Below, one piece after another: positions 54,870-64,000 of a stretch of 64,000 nucleotides of DNA (position 1 is the first letter of the stretch; each line of letters begins with the position of its first letter). The position numbers were made by a program, and so were the translations under genes. The DNA lies in contig CANOFW010000001.1 in assembly GCA_947565425.1 (NCBI GenBank), positions 202,437-266,436 on the forward strand, read 5' to 3'. The DNA is from an uncultured Lachnospiraceae bacterium. GTDB taxonomy: Bacteria > Bacillota > Clostridia > Lachnospirales > Lachnospiraceae. The notes beneath the pieces are model-generated. The model saw nothing but the letters and a program-made list of their open reading frames with translations. It was not told where the DNA came from and did not search any database.

Positions 54870-55766
54870 ATGCATACGCAGTTTTTCGGCAATTTTTTAC
54901 TTAACAAGGGCGTCATCAGCCCCGAACAATTAGTAGACGCACTGAAAGTACAGGCAAATACACATAAGAAGCTCGGTACGCTAGCCATCCATTCCGGCTT
55001 CATGTCGGCAAGCGAAGTAGAGGATGTCTATATTACCCAGACTCATTTTGATAAATTGTTCGGCGAACTTGCAGTCAATCTAGGTTACCTGACAGAAGGC
55101 CAGGTAGATAATCTTTTGACCACTCAACTTCCTGACTATATGCTCTTGGGCCAGATTCTGGTTGACAAAAACATTCTGACGCATGTAGAACTTGAAAATT
55201 TAATTACAGAATATAAATCTGTCTATGAGATTTATGATTTGGAGCTAATTGAGGAACAACAGGAAATGGTGAATAAACTGCTCTCCGATTTCTATCTGCC
55301 GGAGGATTTGCCACATTCCGAGCATATACTTTCGTATCTCACGCTCCTTTTCAACAATTTGGTACGTTTTATTGGCGAGGATTTCACCACCCTGAATGTG
55401 ATGAACCTCACGGAAGTCCCCACCAACTTTTGCATCTCCCAGGAAGTGGAAGGTTCCTTTTCTTTCCTCTCCGCTTTGGATATGGAGCAGGAAACTGCAA
55501 TCACATTTGCCAGCAGATATGTCAATGACGAGTTCCAGGAATTTGATGATTATGTACGTGCATCCATAGAAGATTTCCTGAACTTACATAACGGATTGTA
55601 TACCGTGAATATGTCTAACGACTTTTCTATGGAACTGCAATTGCTACCCCCGATCCCCCATGAGAATATGTTGTTGGAAACCGGATTTTCTTTCTATTTA
55701 CTGCCGATTATGTATTCTTTTGGGACAATCAATTTCCTGCTTTCGATTAAGAAAATGGAAGAATAA
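54870..55766 (+). CDS. MshEN-like repeats plus CheX-like phosphatase domain
   Basis: 298 residues. The first ~120 hold three copies of a MshEN/GspE-N-like motif: FFGNFLLNKGVISPEQLVDA, LFGELAVNLGYLTEGQVDNL and MLLGQILVDKNILTHVELEN. The second best fits the c-di-GMP-binding pattern LGxx-L-x-x-G-x-Ixxx-Q-L. From about residue 150 the protein resembles CheX (a long helix, then GSFSFLSALDMEQETAITFA and FDDYVRASIEDFLNLHNGLY). It could couple c-di-GMP to CheY dephosphorylation; that is inference. It ends before a strong terminator. Confidence 0.7.
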   Translation: MHTQFFGNFLLNKGVISPEQLVDALKVQANTHKKLGTLAIHSGFMSASEVEDVYITQTHFDKLFGELAVNLGYLTEGQVDNLLTTQLPDYMLLGQILVDKNILTHVELENLITEYKSVYEIYDLELIEEQQEMVNKLLSDFYLPEDLPHSEHILSYLTLLFNNLVRFIGEDFTTLNVMNLTEVPTNFCISQEVEGSFSFLSALDMEQETAITFASRYVNDEFQEFDDYVRASIEDFLNLHNGLYTVNMSNDFSMELQLLPPIPHENMLLETGFSFYLLPIMYSFGTINFLLSIKKMEE

Positions 55767-55792
55767 GAAGTTTTATATACATACAAATGATA

Positions 55793-55847
55793 AGACAGTG
55801 CAACGACTGCTCCGGTTAATGCGGGCGTTAGTTGCACTGTCTTTTTC
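55793..55847. terminator. Terminator between the CheX-like gene and thrC
   Basis: AGACAGTGCAAC and GTTGCACTGTCT, a perfect 12-bp stem, followed by TTTTT on the plus strand. Confidence 0.85.
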
Positions 55848-55850
55848 CTT

Positions 55851-57332
55851 CTATACTCCTAAAAATTGCTTTACAACCGATTCCATCTGCTCAACTTCGC
55901 ATATCGTCTTATGTAACACAGGAGCCGTGCGAATATCCTCGATTGCCTGCGGCACCTTGACTTTCGATAACACTTCCAATTCATCAATCAATTCAAAATC
56001 CGGCTTGTTATCATATTTTGCATCAATCGCTGTCATCACGCTTCTAGTGAATTTATAAGGACTTGCTGTGGATGCAATTACCGCCTTTGTCTTATCATCT
56101 GTCTCATGCTGATACTTCTTATAGACGGCTGCCGCAACCGCTGTATGCGTGTCTATGACATATCCTGTCTCTTCATAGATTTCCCTTATCACAGCCGCTG
56201 TCTCCTCTTCACTGGCATAATTGCCATAGAAATCGGCAAGCAGCATTCTCATGTCTTCTGTTATTGTATATTTGCCATTTTCCTGCAAAGCAGTCATCAA
56301 TTCGCGGTTCTTCTGTGCACTGTCCCCTGCGATACGATAAATCAAACGCTCCAGATTACTGGAAATTAGAATATCCATAGATGGTGAAGACGTCAGGATA
56401 AATTCTCTGTTCCTGTCATAAGTGCCAGTGGTAAAGAAATCATACAATACTTTGTTTTCATTGGATGCACAGATTAACTTTCCAATTGGCAGGCCCATAT
56501 TCTTCGCATAAAATGCAGCAAGAATATTACCAAAATTACCGGTTGGCACTACCACATTCATCTTCTCACCATTTGAAATTTCTCCAGACTTCACCATTTG
56601 GGCATACGCATAGACATAATACACAATCTGCGGAACCAAACGTCCAATATTAATCGAATTTGCAGAAGAAAACTGGTAACCCTTTCCTGCCATCTCCTCC
56701 GCCAGCGCTGGGTCTGAAAACATTTTCTTTACACCAGTCTGCGCTTCATCAAAATTACCATTGATACCTACAACAAATGTATTGTCTCCTTTCTGCGTCA
56801 CCATCTGTTTCTGCTGAATCGGACTTACGCCATCTTTCGGATAAAAGACAATAATCTTCGTTCCTTCCACTCCCGCAAAACCTGCCAAGGCCGCTTTTCC
56901 TGTATCACCGGAGGTTGCCGTAAGAATTACAATATCATTTGTGACGTGATTCTTCCTCGCCGCTGTAATCAGAAGGTGCGGCAAAATAGAAAGCGCCATA
57001 TCCTTAAATGCAATGGTCGCGCCATGAAAGAGCTCCAGATAAGAGACATCCTGTGCCTTTACCAAAGGAGCAATCTTTTCGGTATCAAACTTCCCATCAT
57101 ACGCATTTTCAATACATTTTTTTAACTCTTCTTCCGTATAATCGGTCAAGAACAGTTTCATCACCTCATAAGCTGTCTCCTGATATGTCATGTCCGCAAG
57201 CGCATCTACTGTGACATCCAACTTGGGAATCTCCTCTGGCACAAATAAACCGCCATTTTCTGCCAACCCTTTTAAAACAGCCTGAGACGCGGTGACTTTT
57301 TCTTCTGCATTCCTCGTACTCACATATAACAT
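55851..57332 (-). CDS. thrC: Threonine synthase
   Basis: PLP enzyme converting O-phosphohomoserine to threonine. 493 residues, the longer form common in Firmicutes and Proteobacteria. Start MLYVSTRNAEEKVTASQAVL; PLP lysine in FHGATIAFKDMALSILP; phosphate-binding VILTATSGDTGKAALAGF; VVPTGNFGNILAAFYAKNMG. GGATGGAATGAATC precedes the ATG. It lies 108 bp after the SleB-like gene, on the same strand. Confidence 0.97.
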   Translation of the reverse strand: MLYVSTRNAEEKVTASQAVLKGLAENGGLFVPEEIPKLDVTVDALADMTYQETAYEVMKLFLTDYTEEELKKCIENAYDGKFDTEKIAPLVKAQDVSYLELFHGATIAFKDMALSILPHLLITAARKNHVTNDIVILTATSGDTGKAALAGFAGVEGTKIIVFYPKDGVSPIQQKQMVTQKGDNTFVVGINGNFDEAQTGVKKMFSDPALAEEMAGKGYQFSSANSINIGRLVPQIVYYVYAYAQMVKSGEISNGEKMNVVVPTGNFGNILAAFYAKNMGLPIGKLICASNENKVLYDFFTTGTYDRNREFILTSSPSMDILISSNLERLIYRIAGDSAQKNRELMTALQENGKYTITEDMRMLLADFYGNYASEEETAAVIREIYEETGYVIDTHTAVAAAVYKKYQHETDDKTKAVIASTASPYKFTRSVMTAIDAKYDNKPDFELIDELEVLSKVKVPQAIEDIRTAPVLHKTICEVEQMESVVKQFLGV

Positions 57333-57440
57333 GATTCATTCCATCCTTTGCTTGTGTCTATTTTTCAGAACAAAGCGGACAAGTCCGCTCCCTTAACTTC
57401 CTCATTATAGAAGTTTTTTTTTGCCCTGTCAACATGACTT

Positions 57441-58244
57441 CTACGGAAGCGTATAAAACTCATGCCCTCCATGTGCAAATAGCCACTTGAGGTTACGGTC
57501 AAACCATGCCATATCATTTGGATTTGCCTTACTGCGCGCTGAGAAAAATAAGGCGCCCTGGGAAATATCCTCCCCATACAATGCCTGTTCCACTGCGGAT
57601 ATAGTATCAGAAGTTACTGTTACGGAATAATATCGTCCGTCAACCGTTGGTGAGAACTGCGGCCTGCCGCCATTGCGTTCAAAGACAACATCATAAATGG
57701 AAGACGCAAAATTTCCGGAGAGCACACGATTTAAAACAACCTCGGCAACGAGAATTTTACCCTGTGTGTCCTCTCCTCCTGCCTCTGCCTGTACAATCCT
57801 GCACAATGCGTTATAATCTTCCTCGGCAACCGTGATCTCTCCATAGGGATTGATAGGCGCTTTGGGCATTTCACATTGTGCTGCCGGCGCAATCTGCGCG
57901 CAAACCGCCTCAACCTCCCGTTTGGAAATCTCTGCCTTTACACCTTCCTTCACATAGCTTGGACTTATTTGCAGAACATCTCTGCATATCACGCCAAGCC
58001 CCCCTTCCAAAACTTCTGCCGCCTGGGGCTCTTTCTTTTTCAGCTTTTCTTCTATATCCACGATCGCCGAAGGTTTCGACTCTACGGTATCCTTCCCTTT
58101 GCCATAGGCATTCTGCCCATTCAGAAAAACCAGCGTGAACACTGTAAATCCAGAAGCAAGAACAGCACAGGCTCTGTATAACCTCTTCGTTATGCTTCTC
58201 ATGCACAAGCACGCATTTTGAAACAGATTTTGAATTATCAACAT
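57441..58244 (-). CDS. SleB/CwlJ-family cell wall hydrolase
   Basis: 267 residues. A membrane or signal segment (ACAVLASGFTVFTLVFLNG, about 25-43) precedes a linker and then the Hydrolase_2 domain (about 150-267). This carries CRIVQAEAGGEDTQGKILVA with the likely catalytic Glu, AEVVLNRVLSGNFASSIYDV, and ALFFSARSKANPNDMAW. SleB-type enzymes are lytic transglycosylases that digest spore cortex. The long linker and absent peptidoglycan-binding repeat suggest a vegetative or mother-cell role. GGAAAGGAAAAC precedes ATG 58244. Confidence 0.9.
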   Translation of the reverse strand: MLIIQNLFQNACLCMRSITKRLYRACAVLASGFTVFTLVFLNGQNAYGKGKDTVESKPSAIVDIEEKLKKKEPQAAEVLEGGLGVICRDVLQISPSYVKEGVKAEISKREVEAVCAQIAPAAQCEMPKAPINPYGEITVAEEDYNALCRIVQAEAGGEDTQGKILVAEVVLNRVLSGNFASSIYDVVFERNGGRPQFSPTVDGRYYSVTVTSDTISAVEQALYGEDISQGALFFSARSKANPNDMAWFDRNLKWLFAHGGHEFYTLP

Positions 58245-58331
58245 AATTGTTTTCCTTTCCTGTTTTTTATGATATACTTATTTCGTAGATTTCATACAAA
58301 AAATGCATGAAAACATCACAGGGAGGGGCTT

Positions 58332-59135
58332 ATGCTGCCAGGTGCATATCTTGCTTTCAAAAAAAACAAAACAGCCTATTACCGTTCCGGCATTACCTTT
58401 CAGAACAAACACATTTCCCTTGGCAGCTTCGCATCAGAACGAGATGCGCATCAAGCTTACTTGGAAGCCTCTCATCTCCTCTCCGATTTCTCCACAACCA
58501 TTGACAACATTTTCTTACTACCGACTATTCTAAGTTTTGGCAAGGCGATTTCTTTGCTGAATTTTAGGGATAACCATATATATTTTAAAAATCCTATTTA
58601 TTTGAGGAATAATTATTTTGTCTATTATCTTTCCCCATCTGAGGAATTAAAATTTGATATTGACGATCTTTTTTATTATTCTAGTCATAAAATCATGCGC
58701 CGCCAGGGACATCTCTTCGTCAATGATTATGGCATGCAGATTAATATTCTTTCCCGCTATGGCATCAAGAATTATGCCGTTGCTGGACGAGATTACTACT
58801 TTGCCAATGAAGACCCCTGGGATTTACGCTATTCTAATATTATTATAGTCAACCGCTATTACGGTGTGACAAAAATAACTTCACACGGCGCTAATCGTTA
58901 TAAAGTTCAGATTCATATCAATGGAAATTACACGGTAGGAACCTACCGTTCAGAAGAAGAAGCGGCAATCGCCTATAATAAAGCCGTAGATTTGGCAAAA
59001 AAATCCGGCGTCAACAAAAATTTTCAGACAAACTACCTTGAAAATTATTCTCCCCGCGAATATGCAGATATTTACAGCCAGATTAAGATTTCCAAAAAAT
59101 ATCTCTGCTATTTAAAGGGGCTTTCGGCAGTGTAA
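58332..59135 (+). CDS. Stand-alone protein with two AP2-like DNA-binding motifs
   Basis: 267 residues. A first AP2-like unit lies near residues 15-48 (YRSGITFQNKHISLGSF, then AHQAYLEA). A second near 190-235 (RYKVQIHINGNYTVGTYRSE, EEAAIAYNKAVDLAKK) is the better match to the beta-sheet and helix of AP2 domains. Between them GHLFVNDYGMQINILSRYG and DPWDLRYSNIIIVNRYYGV look like the scaffold of HNH-AP2 homing endonucleases, but the HNH residues are absent. It is probably a domesticated DNA-binding protein. GGGAGGGG lies 3 bases before the ATG, and AT-rich codons prevail in the middle. Confidence 0.7.
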   Translation: MLPGAYLAFKKNKTAYYRSGITFQNKHISLGSFASERDAHQAYLEASHLLSDFSTTIDNIFLLPTILSFGKAISLLNFRDNHIYFKNPIYLRNNYFVYYLSPSEELKFDIDDLFYYSSHKIMRRQGHLFVNDYGMQINILSRYGIKNYAVAGRDYYFANEDPWDLRYSNIIIVNRYYGVTKITSHGANRYKVQIHINGNYTVGTYRSEEEAAIAYNKAVDLAKKSGVNKNFQTNYLENYSPREYADIYSQIKISKKYLCYLKGLSAV

Positions 59136-59150
59136 ACTTGCCAAAGCCCC
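59117..59150 (+). terminator. Hairpin at the end of the AP2-like gene
   Basis: GGGGCTTT and AAAGCCCC with an inner GGCA/TGCC pairing form a long stem overlapping the stop codon. T run weak. Confidence 0.5.
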
Positions 59151-59157
59151 ATAATGT

Positions 59158-59646
59158 CTACTGTTTCTTATTAATATAGTTGATTAACCCTTCTGATTTG
59201 ATAATCTTTTGCATAAATTCCGGGAATGCCTGTCCCTGGAATGTCAGTCCTTTTGTCTTATTTGTAATAATTCCGCTGTCGAAATCCACTTCTACTTCAT
59301 CTCCCGCTTCAATTCCTTTTGCCGCCTCCGGGCATTCAATGATTGGAAGCCCAATATTGATGGCATTGCGATAGAAAATTCTCGCAAAGGTCTCCGCAAT
59401 CACGCAGCTCACACCTGCCGCTTTGATGGCAATGGGCGCGTGTTCCCTGGAAGAACCACAGCCAAAGTTCTTGTCTGCGACAATGAAATCTCCTGCTTTG
59501 ACTTTATTGACAAACTCTTTGTCAATATCCTCCATACAATGTTCTGCCAACTCCTTGGGGTCGGAAGAGTTCAAGTATCTTGCCGGAATAATTACATCGG
59601 TATCTACATTATCTCCATATTTAAAAACGGTTCCACTGGCCTTCAT
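59158..59646 (-). CDS. leuD: 3-isopropylmalate dehydratase small subunit
   Basis: 162 residues. Partner of LeuC, isomerising 2- to 3-isopropylmalate. Motifs: [17 protein letters not shown], and [18 protein letters not shown]. The short length without the C-terminal extension matches the archaeal/clostridial LeuD class. AGGAGGATGAATT precedes the ATG. The 45-bp gap to leuC contains a fragment of repeat family B. Confidence 0.96.
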   Translation of the reverse strand: MKASGTVFKYGDNVDTDVIIPARYLNSSDPKELAEHCMEDIDKEFVNKVKAGDFIVADKNFGCGSSREHAPIAIKAAGVSCVIAETFARIFYRNAINIGLPIIECPEAAKGIEAGDEVEVDFDSGIITNKTKGLTFQGQAFPEFMQKIIKSEGLINYINKKQ

Positions 59647-59669
59647 AATTCATCCTCCTTCTATTTCAA

Positions 59670-59694
59670 AAAATGCTACGCATTGGCCTTCCTA
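59670..59694 (-). repeat. Fragment of repeat family B between leuC and leuD
   Basis: Minus strand TAGGAAGGCCAATGCGTAGC then ATTTT, corresponding to the first hairpin of the 81-bp unit. It includes the leuC stop codon TAG. Confidence 0.5.
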
Positions 59695-60951
59695 CCCTTC
59701 TTCCGGCGCTGAAATCTTACCGGTAATTGCACTTGCCGCTGCTACTGCCGGACTTGCAAGATATACTTCTGACTCTACATGTCCCATACGTCCTACAAAG
59801 TTACGGTTGGTAGTAGAAACACAGCGTTCACCCTCTGCCAAAATACCCATGTAACCGCCAAGACACGGTCCACAGGTCGGCGTAGATACAATCGCTCCCG
59901 CCTCAATAAAGGTTCGCAGCAGCCCTTCCTCCATCGCTTCCAGATAGATGCGCTGCGTTGCCGGAATTACAATACAACGGATATTTTTTGCCACTTTTTT
60001 GCCCTTCATCACTTCCGCCGCAATCCTCAGGTCATCCAGACGCCCATTTGTACAGGAACCGATAACCACTTGATCAATCTTCACTTCTCCAACTTCATCA
60101 ATCGTCTTCGTATTTTCAGGTAAATGCGGAAAGGCCACCGTCGATTTCAATGTAGCAAGATCAATCGTATATTCCTCATCATATTCTGCGTCCTCATCCG
60201 CCTCATAAATTTTGTACGCCCTTTGAGAATGTTCCTTCATATAAGTCTCTGCCAGCGCGTCCACGGGGAAAATCCCATTCTTAGCCCCTGCCTCGATTGC
60301 CATATTAGCAATCGTAAAACGATCATCCATAGTGAGATTGGCGATTCCTTCCCCGACAAACTCCAGGGACTTATAAAGCGCCCCATCCACACCAATCATG
60401 CCAATAATATGCAAAATTACGTCCTTACCGCTGACCCATTTAGAGGGTTTTCCGACGACGTTAAATTTAATAGCGGAAGGTACTTTAAACCACGCCTTGC
60501 CAGTCGCCATCCCAGCCGCCATATCCGTACTTCCCACACCGGTAGAGAAGGCACCTAATGCGCCGTAAGTACAAGTATGAGAATCTGCACCGATAATCAC
60601 ATCTCCCGCCACGGTCAGTCCCTGTTCTGGAAGCAGCGCATGTTCAATTCCCATCTCTCCTACATCAAAATAATTTGAAATTTCATGCTTCGCTGCAAAC
60701 TCACGGACACATTTGCAATGCTGTGCCGACTTAATGTCCTTGTTGGGCGCAAAATGGTCCATCACTAAGGCAATTTTATCCTTATGGAACACCCCATCTG
60801 CGGTAAACTTATCCATCTCATGAATTGCCACGGGCGAGGTTATATCATTTCCCAAAACAAGATCCAAATCCGCTTCGATCAACTGTCCTGCTTTCACTTC
60901 TGAAAGTCCCGCCGCGGCAGCAAGGATTTTCTGTGTCATTGTCATTCCCAT
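59692..60951 (-). CDS. leuC: 3-isopropylmalate dehydratase large subunit
   Basis: 419 residues with the [4Fe-4S] cluster cysteines in [14 protein letters not shown] and [14 protein letters not shown]. Other family signatures are [29 protein letters not shown] and [34 protein letters not shown] precedes ATG 60951. It is transcribed divergently from the LysR gene, from a shared 126-bp region. Confidence 0.97.
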   Translation of the reverse strand: MGMTMTQKILAAAAGLSEVKAGQLIEADLDLVLGNDITSPVAIHEMDKFTADGVFHKDKIALVMDHFAPNKDIKSAQHCKCVREFAAKHEISNYFDVGEMGIEHALLPEQGLTVAGDVIIGADSHTCTYGALGAFSTGVGSTDMAAGMATGKAWFKVPSAIKFNVVGKPSKWVSGKDVILHIIGMIGVDGALYKSLEFVGEGIANLTMDDRFTIANMAIEAGAKNGIFPVDALAETYMKEHSQRAYKIYEADEDAEYDEEYTIDLATLKSTVAFPHLPENTKTIDEVGEVKIDQVVIGSCTNGRLDDLRIAAEVMKGKKVAKNIRCIVIPATQRIYLEAMEEGLLRTFIEAGAIVSTPTCGPCLGGYMGILAEGERCVSTTNRNFVGRMGHVESEVYLASPAVAAASAITGKISAPEEG

Positions 60952-61010
60952 ATTTCAATCCTCCTTTTCTTTTCTACTTGCTATTCTAACATAGGACGTA
61001 GTATAATAGA

Positions 61011-61063
61011 AATACATAATAAGTATAATTATTATAATATATAGTTATAGTTTAATACATAAT
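61011..61063. promoter_or_regulatory. Direct repeats in the leuC/LysR divergent region
   Basis: AATACATAAT occurs at 61011-61020 and 61054-61063, 43 bp apart, or about four helical turns. Spaced half-sites in a divergent region are typical binding targets of LysR proteins. A minus-strand -10 TAGAAT for leuC lies nearby without a good -35, as expected for an activated promoter. Confidence 0.5.
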
Positions 61064-61077
61064 ATTGGGAGCATCTT

Positions 61078-61983
61078 ATGGAGCAAAATCTTTCCTCTTA
61101 TCGAATCTTTTATGCTGTTGCGAACAACGGAAACATATCGCGCGCAGCAAAAGAATTATACATTAGTCAACCCGCAATTAGCAAATCCATCCAGAAATTG
61201 GAAGAAAATCTGGGTGTAAAACTCTTTGCGCGCAGTTCCCGCGGCGTAACGCTAACCCCCGAAGGCGAACTGCTCTACACGCACGTCAAATCTGCATTCG
61301 AGACGCTAACCATTGGAGAAGATAAGCTGCGCCGCTCCATCGCATTAGGTATCGGAAACCTGACAATTGGCGCCAGCTCCACGCTCTGCAAATATGTACT
61401 GCTGCCCTATCTGAAAGATTTCATCAAGGAATACCCGCACATCAACATCTCCATTGCCTGTCATTCCACCAATCAAACACTAAAACTTCTCGAAGAGGGC
61501 AAACTTGATATCGGACTAGTTGGCAAACCGGAGAATCTTAAAAATATGGATTTCTACCCATTGCGCGAAATCAAAGATATATTTGTCGCAACGCATGATT
61601 ACCTTTGCAATTTACAAGTACGAGGCGTGAAACGACAACATATCTTTCAAAGTTCTACGCTTCTACTGTTAGACAGAGAAAATATCACACGCCAATACAT
61701 TGATAATTACTTTCAGGAAAACCACATTCTTTTGCATAATATCATCGAAGTTTCTAACATGGATTTGTTAATCGAGATGACGAAAACCAGCCTCGGCATT
61801 GGCTGCGTGATTCAAGATTTTGTGAAAGCAGAACTTCAGAACAAAACTCTGACAGAGATTCCCTTAAAAACTCCCATTGACAAACGCGAAATTGGCTTCG
61901 CCTACAATAAAAACACCAAAATATCAAAATCCCTAAATCACTTTATCAAATTTTACGAAGACTATCACTTGTCTTCTTTATAA
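61078..61983 (+). CDS. LysR-family regulator, probably of leuCD/ilv genes
   Basis: 301 residues. N-terminal winged helix-turn-helix FYAVANNGNISRAAKELYIS and QPAISKSIQKLEENLGVKLF, then a substrate-binding domain (about 90-290) with LTIGASSTLCKYVLLPYLKD. Divergence from leuCD and convergence with ilvNC suggest that it activates branched-chain amino acid genes, responding to a pathway intermediate such as 2-isopropylmalate; this is inference. GGGAG precedes the ATG. Confidence 0.92.
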   Translation: MEQNLSSYRIFYAVANNGNISRAAKELYISQPAISKSIQKLEENLGVKLFARSSRGVTLTPEGELLYTHVKSAFETLTIGEDKLRRSIALGIGNLTIGASSTLCKYVLLPYLKDFIKEYPHINISIACHSTNQTLKLLEEGKLDIGLVGKPENLKNMDFYPLREIKDIFVATHDYLCNLQVRGVKRQHIFQSSTLLLLDRENITRQYIDNYFQENHILLHNIIEVSNMDLLIEMTKTSLGIGCVIQDFVKAELQNKTLTEIPLKTPIDKREIGFAYNKNTKISKSLNHFIKFYEDYHLSSL

Positions 61984-61988
61984 CAAAA

Positions 61989-62013
61989 CCCCGCAGCACG
62001 CTGCGGGGCTCTG
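61989..62013. terminator. Terminator between the LysR gene and ilvC
   Basis: CCCCGCAG-CACG-CTGCGGGG, an 8-bp GC stem. TTTTG follows on the minus strand, so it mainly ends ilvNC; the plus strand has a weaker CTCTGACTCTT. Confidence 0.85.
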
Positions 62014-62017
62014 ACTC

Positions 62018-63049
<1,032 letters not shown>

Positions 63050-63133
63050 CTAAATTTTTATGGTTCCCGGCAGCATACTAAAGTCTGTCGGTAAAACAGG
63101 AAAATGCAGAGCATCTTCCCATTCTCGTGCATA

Positions 63134-63634
63134 TTAATCAAACATCCTCACATCGGAGGAACCTCTTGTCAATCCGGTGATACCGGTTCTTGCAAGTTCT
63201 AAAATCTCGTAACCTTCCAGCAATTCCAGAAATGCATCTAGCTTACTCTGGCTTCCAATCAGCTCAATCATCATGGAATCATTTGTCACATCGACAATCT
63301 TGGTCTTAAAAATCTCTGCAAGGGATATCACTGCCTGACGCTCCGTGCTCTTTACGCGGATCTTTATCAGAATCAACTCCCTGCATACGGAATTCCCGGC
63401 TTCCAGTTTCTTAATATCAACTACATCTTCCAGCTTGGCAAGCTGCTTCTCAATCTGCTCCAAAATCAGCTTATCACCGCTTGAAACAATCGTTATCCTC
63501 GTAAATCTGGGATCTGCGGTCACGCCAGCCGATATACTGTCAATATTATATCCTCTCCGGCTAAAGAGACCGGATACATGACTGAGCACATTCGGCGTAT
63601 TTTCAACTAAAATGGATAATGCCTGTCTCTCCAC
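63134..63634 (-). CDS. ilvN: Acetolactate synthase small (regulatory) subunit
   Basis: About 166 residues with the N-terminal ACT domain (LSILVENTPNVLSHVSGLFS, then RRGYNIDSISAG) and the C-terminal domain ending LARTGITGLTRGS. It binds valine for feedback control of the catalytic subunit. Start: GTG 63634 has GGAAGG 8 bases upstream; a TTG at 63640 is too close to it. No ilvB (catalytic subunit) lies in the window. Confidence 0.95.
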   Translation of the reverse strand: MERQALSILVENTPNVLSHVSGLFSRRGYNIDSISAGVTADPRFTRITIVSSGDKLILEQIEKQLAKLEDVVDIKKLEAGNSVCRELILIKIRVKSTERQAVISLAEIFKTKIVDVTNDSMMIELIGSQSKLDAFLELLEGYEILELARTGITGLTRGSSDVRMFD

Positions 63635-63674
63635 GTGCAAAACCTTCCTTTTCTACTTCCTCGCGATAGTAATA

Positions 63675-63702
63675 AGTTTAGCATATTCCCTTGTTTTGTC
63701 AA
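63675..63702 (-). promoter_or_regulatory. Promoter of ilvN-ilvC
   Basis: Minus-strand -35 TTGACA (63697-63702), 16-bp spacer, -10 TAAACT (63675-63680). The leader is short and shows no T-box or attenuator. Confidence 0.75.
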
Positions 63703-63730
63703 TAGCTGCCGGAAATTTTTTACTCGCCCG

Positions 63731-64000
63731 GTAACTATTCAGCCTCAATTTTTATATGACAGCCTTTTTCCATAGAACCTTCTATACTGCTGTACAAAAC
63801 ACTTATGGGAAGCCTTTTTTCCAACAGATTCCCCCTCCATACTGCCACCGGGAAACGTGACTGGATTTCTGGCATCCCTAGCTCCGGGGATGCACGGATT
63901 TAATTCCCTTCCATTCAAACTCGGTTTTCCTTTCCTCTGGAAAAATATCGTGGGCGGAAACTGTTTTTCTGGGGTAGGAAGCCCTTCGTGCGTTTTCCTT
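63731..64000 (+). mobile_element. Left end of a second MITE-family element (cut by window edge)
   Basis: GTAACTATTCAGCCTCAATT, then TTTATATGACAGCC, CCATAGAACC and ACACTTATGGGA match the left arm of the 40314-40539 element over about 80 bp, and weaker similarity continues to about 63850. Beyond that the interiors differ. It may be a longer relative continuing past the window. No ORF is supported in it. Confidence 0.65.

Noticed and set aside
58202-58244. Alternative start (ATG 58202) for the SleB-like gene
   Set aside because: No ribosome site there, whereas GGAAAGG precedes ATG 58244.

Overview
This 64 kb window looks like the chromosome of a gut-type anaerobic Firmicute, most likely Lachnospiraceae (Clostridia). 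The signs are a Rex redox repressor, a complete V/A-type ATPase operon instead of an F-type one, a Cys/Gly-rich 'chorion class HCB13-like' peptide, a T-box-controlled pheST, many GGAGG ribosome sites, and SpoIID, SleB and L,D-transpeptidase envelope proteins. The species is not identifiable from the sequence alone. I see no prophage, CRISPR array, rRNA, tRNA or intact transposase. Most of the window is core genome; small repeat families and a few accessory genes are the unusual parts.

Layout. 1-7.7 kb (minus): alr (cut by the window edge), nnr, a coiled-coil protein, rex, an ABC-F ATPase, then a GntR regulator overlapping icd. A promoter with a TTGTATACAA palindrome over its -10 box suggests the GntR protein controls itself and icd. 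7.7-23 kb (minus): a 15-gene co-directional run. It begins with a degenerate response regulator, continues through V-ATPase subunits G/H-like, C, I, K, F, E, A, B and D with a metallophosphoesterase between B and D, and ends with MoxR, DUF58 and a transglutaminase. 23-25 kb (mostly plus): the HCB13-like peptide and two small unknown proteins, with an unlisted 54-residue ORF on the other strand. 25-30 kb: a frameshifted amidase, leuS, a 5'-truncated Ig-like remnant and a cytosolic Cu/Zn-SOD-like gene.

30-43 kb: a chemoreceptor, an EF-G paralogue with degenerate G motifs, tyrA-aroA (plus), a second chemoreceptor, then a PAPS-reductase-like/ParB-like pair (IbrA/IbrB type) abutting a 226-bp MITE-like palindrome. 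42-51 kb: T-box, pheS, pheT and queA, then a SpoIID-like protein and YihY. 51-55 kb: a probable 6S RNA, an L,D-transpeptidase, cdd and a small membrane protein. 54-59 kb: a CheY-like regulator plus a MshEN/CheX-like protein, thrC, a SleB-like hydrolase and a double-AP2-like DNA-binding protein. 59-64 kb: leuC-leuD, a divergent LysR regulator and ilvN-ilvC (branched-chain amino acids), then the first 270 bp of a second element of the MITE family.

The most interesting items are the IbrA/IbrB pair and its flanking element, the CheY/MshEN-CheX pair, the Glu-for-Asp receiver heading the V-ATPase operon, the solitary AP2-like protein, and four intergenic repeat families. One of these (about 81 bp) sits in tandem inside the ATPase operon. 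All functions are inferred from reading the sequence; no database search was run.
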